DNA from: Proteles cristata cristata
Taxonomy: Eukaryota > Chordata > Mammalia > Carnivora > Hyaenidae
NCBI GenBank assembly: GCA_017311185.1
Contig: JAESUZ010000771.1
Coordinates: forward strand, 1,248,001 to 1,312,000
Direction of reading: 5' to 3'
Length of the DNA: 64,000 nt
Under the pieces are notes generated by a model that worked only from the letters and a program-made list of their open reading frames with translations, was not told the DNA's origin and did no database searches. The translations under genes and the position numbers were made by a program. This document shows, piece after piece, positions 60,964 through 64,000 of the stretch. Each line of letters begins with the position of its first letter. Within the stretch, counting starts at the first letter, position 1.

Positions 60964-63800
60964 AATGTAAACGTTTCCACTGTTAGGATAAAAAAAGTAA
61001 GTTTCCTATATGAAAGGGGAGAAAAGTGAACAAGAATATTAAATACAGCAAATGGGAAAAATAAGAGATGAAAGCATACAATAAGATGATAGAAGTAAGT
61101 TAAACATATTTCTACTAAAAGAGAAACATTCCCAGGAAAGGTAAACCCTAACACTGAGTAAAAACTAAAAATCCTATTTGTAAGAAAAATACCTAAAACA
61201 TGACATGGATTGGTTGAGGCCAAAGGGACAGCAAAATCCACCAAATAGATGCAAATAAAAGAAAGCAGGTGTGGTAAAACTGTATTTAAAAAAAAAAGGC
61301 ATGACTGGAGAGGATGTGGAGAAATGGGCACCCTCCTACACTGTTGGTGGGAGTGGAGAAACGGGCACCCTCCTACACTGTTGGTGAGAATGTAAACTGG
61401 TACAGCCCCTCTGGAAAACAGTGTGGAGGTTCCTCAAAAAATTAACAACAGAACTCCCCTATGACCCAGCAGTAGCACTGCTAGGAATTTACCCAAGGGA
61501 TACAGAAGTCCTGATGCATAGGGGCACATGGACCCCAATATTCACAGCAGTACTCTCAACAATAGCCAAAACATGGAAAGAGCTGAAGTGTCCATCAAAG
61601 GACAAATGGATCAAGAAGCTGTGGTTTATCTATACAATGGAATACTACATGGCAATGAGAAAGAATGAAATCTGGCCATGTGTAGCAACATGGATGGACA
61701 TTGAGGGTGTTATGTTGAGTGAAATAAATCAGGCAGAGAAGGACAGATACCATATGTTTGCACGTATAGGAGGATTAGGAGGAACTTAATGGAGGACCGT
61801 GGGTGAGAAGAAGGGGAAAAATAGTGGAGGAGAGGGAGGGAGGCAAACCATGAGAGACTCTTGAATGCCGAGAACAAACTGAGGGCTGATGGGGGTGGGG
61901 GGGAGGGGAAGGGGTGTGATGGGCATGGAGGAGGGCACGTGTGCAGATGAACACAAGGTGTTATATGGAAATCAACTGGACAATAAACTATTAAAAAATT
62001 AAATAAAATATTTTTTAAAAAGGCATGAAATGCTATAAGAGGGGTTTTTATACTAATAAACCAATAAAGACTATACAAAGGAATCATGAACTTCTTTACA
62101 TGGAATAATAAAGCCCTGAAATCTATAAATGTAAGAGTGGAGCCAATTAAAAATACAAGGAGAAATGGACGAAACACAACAAAAGCACAAAACTTTAAAA
62201 TACACCTCTCAGAATTTGATATAAAAAGCAGAGCCCAAAAATGAGGGCTTATTTTAAATCATTAATTTTGAATCACTATTATTTTTCACATATCTGAAAT
62301 TGAAGTACATCTTACAATGTTTAAGTTAAATTTTACGGATATTTTAATTATTCCTTAGAAGTATTACTAAATTGATTACATGTATTATGATCAATGGCAT
62401 CTTAGAACTTATAATTTATGTCACATCAAACTCCATACCTTAGAGATAATACATATTCTTAAAAGCCCATGGCACATTTACCAAAATTGGTCATACATAA
62501 GCCATGAAGAAAACCTCAATAAGTTCTCCCAACTAGAAACTATAGAAGCCATGTTATCTGACCATAACAAAAAAGTAAAAAAATAATGCATACACAAAAT
62601 CTATTCAGGAAATGTAAAATACTTTAAAAGAAATTCTAGGGCAAAGAATAAGTCAAAACTGTAATTACAGACTCTTTGGAAATTTCAGTTAAAATCTTAT
62701 ATGTCACACTCCAGAAGACAAGGCCAAAGCTTATCCCATGAAAAAAATTTCTAGTTGCAAATGCTTTTATTATTAAGGTAGGAAAAAAGGACAAAGACAC
62801 AAACTAATCATTTGACCTAAAGCACTTTAAAAATACACAGAAATTCTTAGAAAGAAATGATTAAATTTAAAGCAAAAATTATTAAGGAATTAGAAATCAA
62901 GTCCTCATAGAATTAATAAAATCCATTAACTAGGTCTTTAAAAAACAGTAATTATCTTTCAAATCTATCCTTCCCAAAATATTCACACAAATAAGAAACA
63001 TCAGATGAGAAGCACATTAATTCTGGATACAAAAGAGTTTAAAGTATTAAAAAAATACATGTACTAATCTTACACTATTAAATTTGAAAATCTCAATAAA
63101 AGGGCAATTTTCTAAGAAAAGAAAATTATCAAAATTGATTCAAGAAGGTAAAAAAAAAAAATCCCACCAACTTTGAATAATAATTGAAGAAACAGTTGTC
63201 CAGTAACTCTTCCCCCCAAACAGCATTGAATCCCTATTATTTAAAAAATGATTTCTATTGTACCTTCAAAGAATAGATAATTTCTATACTAAAATAGTGT
63301 AAAAATTCTCAATTCATAACCCTCATGGTAAAACCTGTCAAAAAAATAGCAATACCAATTAAATACATAAATATACATGCAAAATTTCAAACAACTTATT
63401 AGCAAATTAATGGGACAGTGTGCCATGATCAAAAGGGTTCATTCTAGGATGTACAGATGGCACCACTATCAAATCTATTGACTACTACCAAGAGATTAAA
63501 AAAAGAAAAACCCCATGGTTATCTCACTAGGTACTAAATAAAAGGGCTTTTGATGAAAATTCAACATGTGATCCTGAGGAAAATGTTACTATCCTAGTAA
63601 TTAGAAGGCTACTTTTTCCACATGATCTACTGAAACGATTAACAACCACAGAACTGAACACTGATGCATTAGATGTAGTTTCTTTATAAAGACGGAACAA
63701 GATAAGGCTGACTACCATAAGTGCTGTTACAGTTAATATTGTTCGGGAACTTCTACCCAATAACAGAAAACAGGAGTATGGATACTGGAGAACTCTTAAC
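60964..63800 (+). mobile_element. old L1 ORF2 relic, interrupted
   Basis: Decayed L1 ORF2-like sequence: GGCACATTTACCAAAATTGG, CATAAGCCATGAAGAAAACC, TTATCTGACCATAACAAAAA, GGCTTTTGATGAAAATTCAA. It is interrupted by a younger L1 at 61305-62016. Edges are uncertain and it may run past the window. No intact frame. Confidence 0.65.
61305..62016 (+). mobile_element. carnivore L1, 5' truncated, inserted in an older L1
   Basis: ORF2 C-terminus (about 120 codons open: [53 protein letters not shown]) plus 3'UTR ending CAATAAACTATT and an A-rich tail. Target AAAAAGGCATGA duplicated at 61293-61304 and 62017-62028. A 37-bp tandem duplication lies near its 5' end. Not functional. Confidence 0.92.
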
Positions 63801-64000
63801 TCTTAAAAATGGTCAGTGTTTAGAGAAAACTATTATTTTCTAAAACCTCAAGCAGATAAAGCAAAAAAATAATGTTATGAAAATTAAGTTACATGAGACA
63901 AAAGCAACAATTGCTTTCCTTCAAAACTGTAGTAACTAGTTTGAAAAAGATGATGGAAAACAGATCGCAGTCGCAGTAATAAGAAAATATATAACCACTC

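Noticed and set aside
61421..61789. 122-codon frame resembling a protein (WIKKLWFIYTMEYY)
   Set aside because: It is the C-terminal remnant of L1 ORF2 in a 5'-truncated insertion, not a host gene.
63527..63760. 77-codon minus-strand frame near the right edge
   Set aside because: Lies antisense to old L1 ORF2-like sequence.
57467..64000. Search for DGUOK exon 2 (P-loop, EWHVATEPV region)
   Set aside because: No matching coding segment was seen on the minus strand, so it is assumed to lie beyond the window.

Overview
This is vertebrate nuclear DNA from a carnivore of the cat lineage. About twenty copies of a tRNA-Lys-derived SINE of the feliform SINEC type (head GGGGCGCCTGGGTGGCTCAG, TC-rich middle, AATAAA/A-rich tail, clear target-site duplications) are scattered through it. 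It also holds carnivore-type L1 3' ends and older mammalian MIR, L2, MER and Tigger-like relics. Nothing prokaryotic or viral was recognised. Almost all open reading frames in the window are chance frames in introns, repeats or CpG islands. Real coding sequence totals only about 940 bases. 

Two genes are present, both on the minus strand and both incomplete. TET3 (5mC dioxygenase) occupies the left third. Its CpG-island promoter region lies at about 21.55-22.96 kb, a possible extra 5' exon at 21.04-21.16 kb, the start-codon/CXXC exon at 20,424-20,818, and a 57-nt in-frame exon at 5,794-5,850. Together these carry TET3 codons 1-120; the rest of the gene lies beyond position 1. DGUOK (mitochondrial deoxyguanosine kinase) occupies the right quarter. 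Exons 3 to 7 are at 57,279-57,466, 52,818-52,965, 48,290-48,405, 47,599-47,698 and 47,133-47,159 (coding), with a poly(A) signal at 46,947-46,952. Exons 1 and 2 (transit peptide, P-loop) lie beyond 64,000. Exon lengths (188, 148, 116, 100 and 27 coding nt) and phases match those I recall for human DGUOK. The DGUOK-to-TET3 order on one strand matches human 2p13.1. 

Between the DGUOK poly(A) site and the TET3 CpG island lies about 24 kb of intergenic DNA (roughly 22.96-46.92 kb), made of repeats and unrecognised unique sequence. The last 7 kb (57.5-64 kb) is DGUOK intron 2, dominated by a decayed L1 into which a younger L1 end and SINEs were inserted. 

The most unusual observation is at 17,053-17,114. 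This is an ungapped 62-bp, about 82% identical second copy of the heart of the TET3 CXXC exon, in the same orientation 3.4 kb downstream in the intron. It shows CpG decay that turns two arginine codons into stops. Other points of interest are a potential in-frame N-terminal extension of TET3, a long TG tract starting a few bases after the 5' splice site of the 57-nt exon, an intronic CpG island beside that exon, and a stack of SINEs that repeatedly used one GGAATAAT target.
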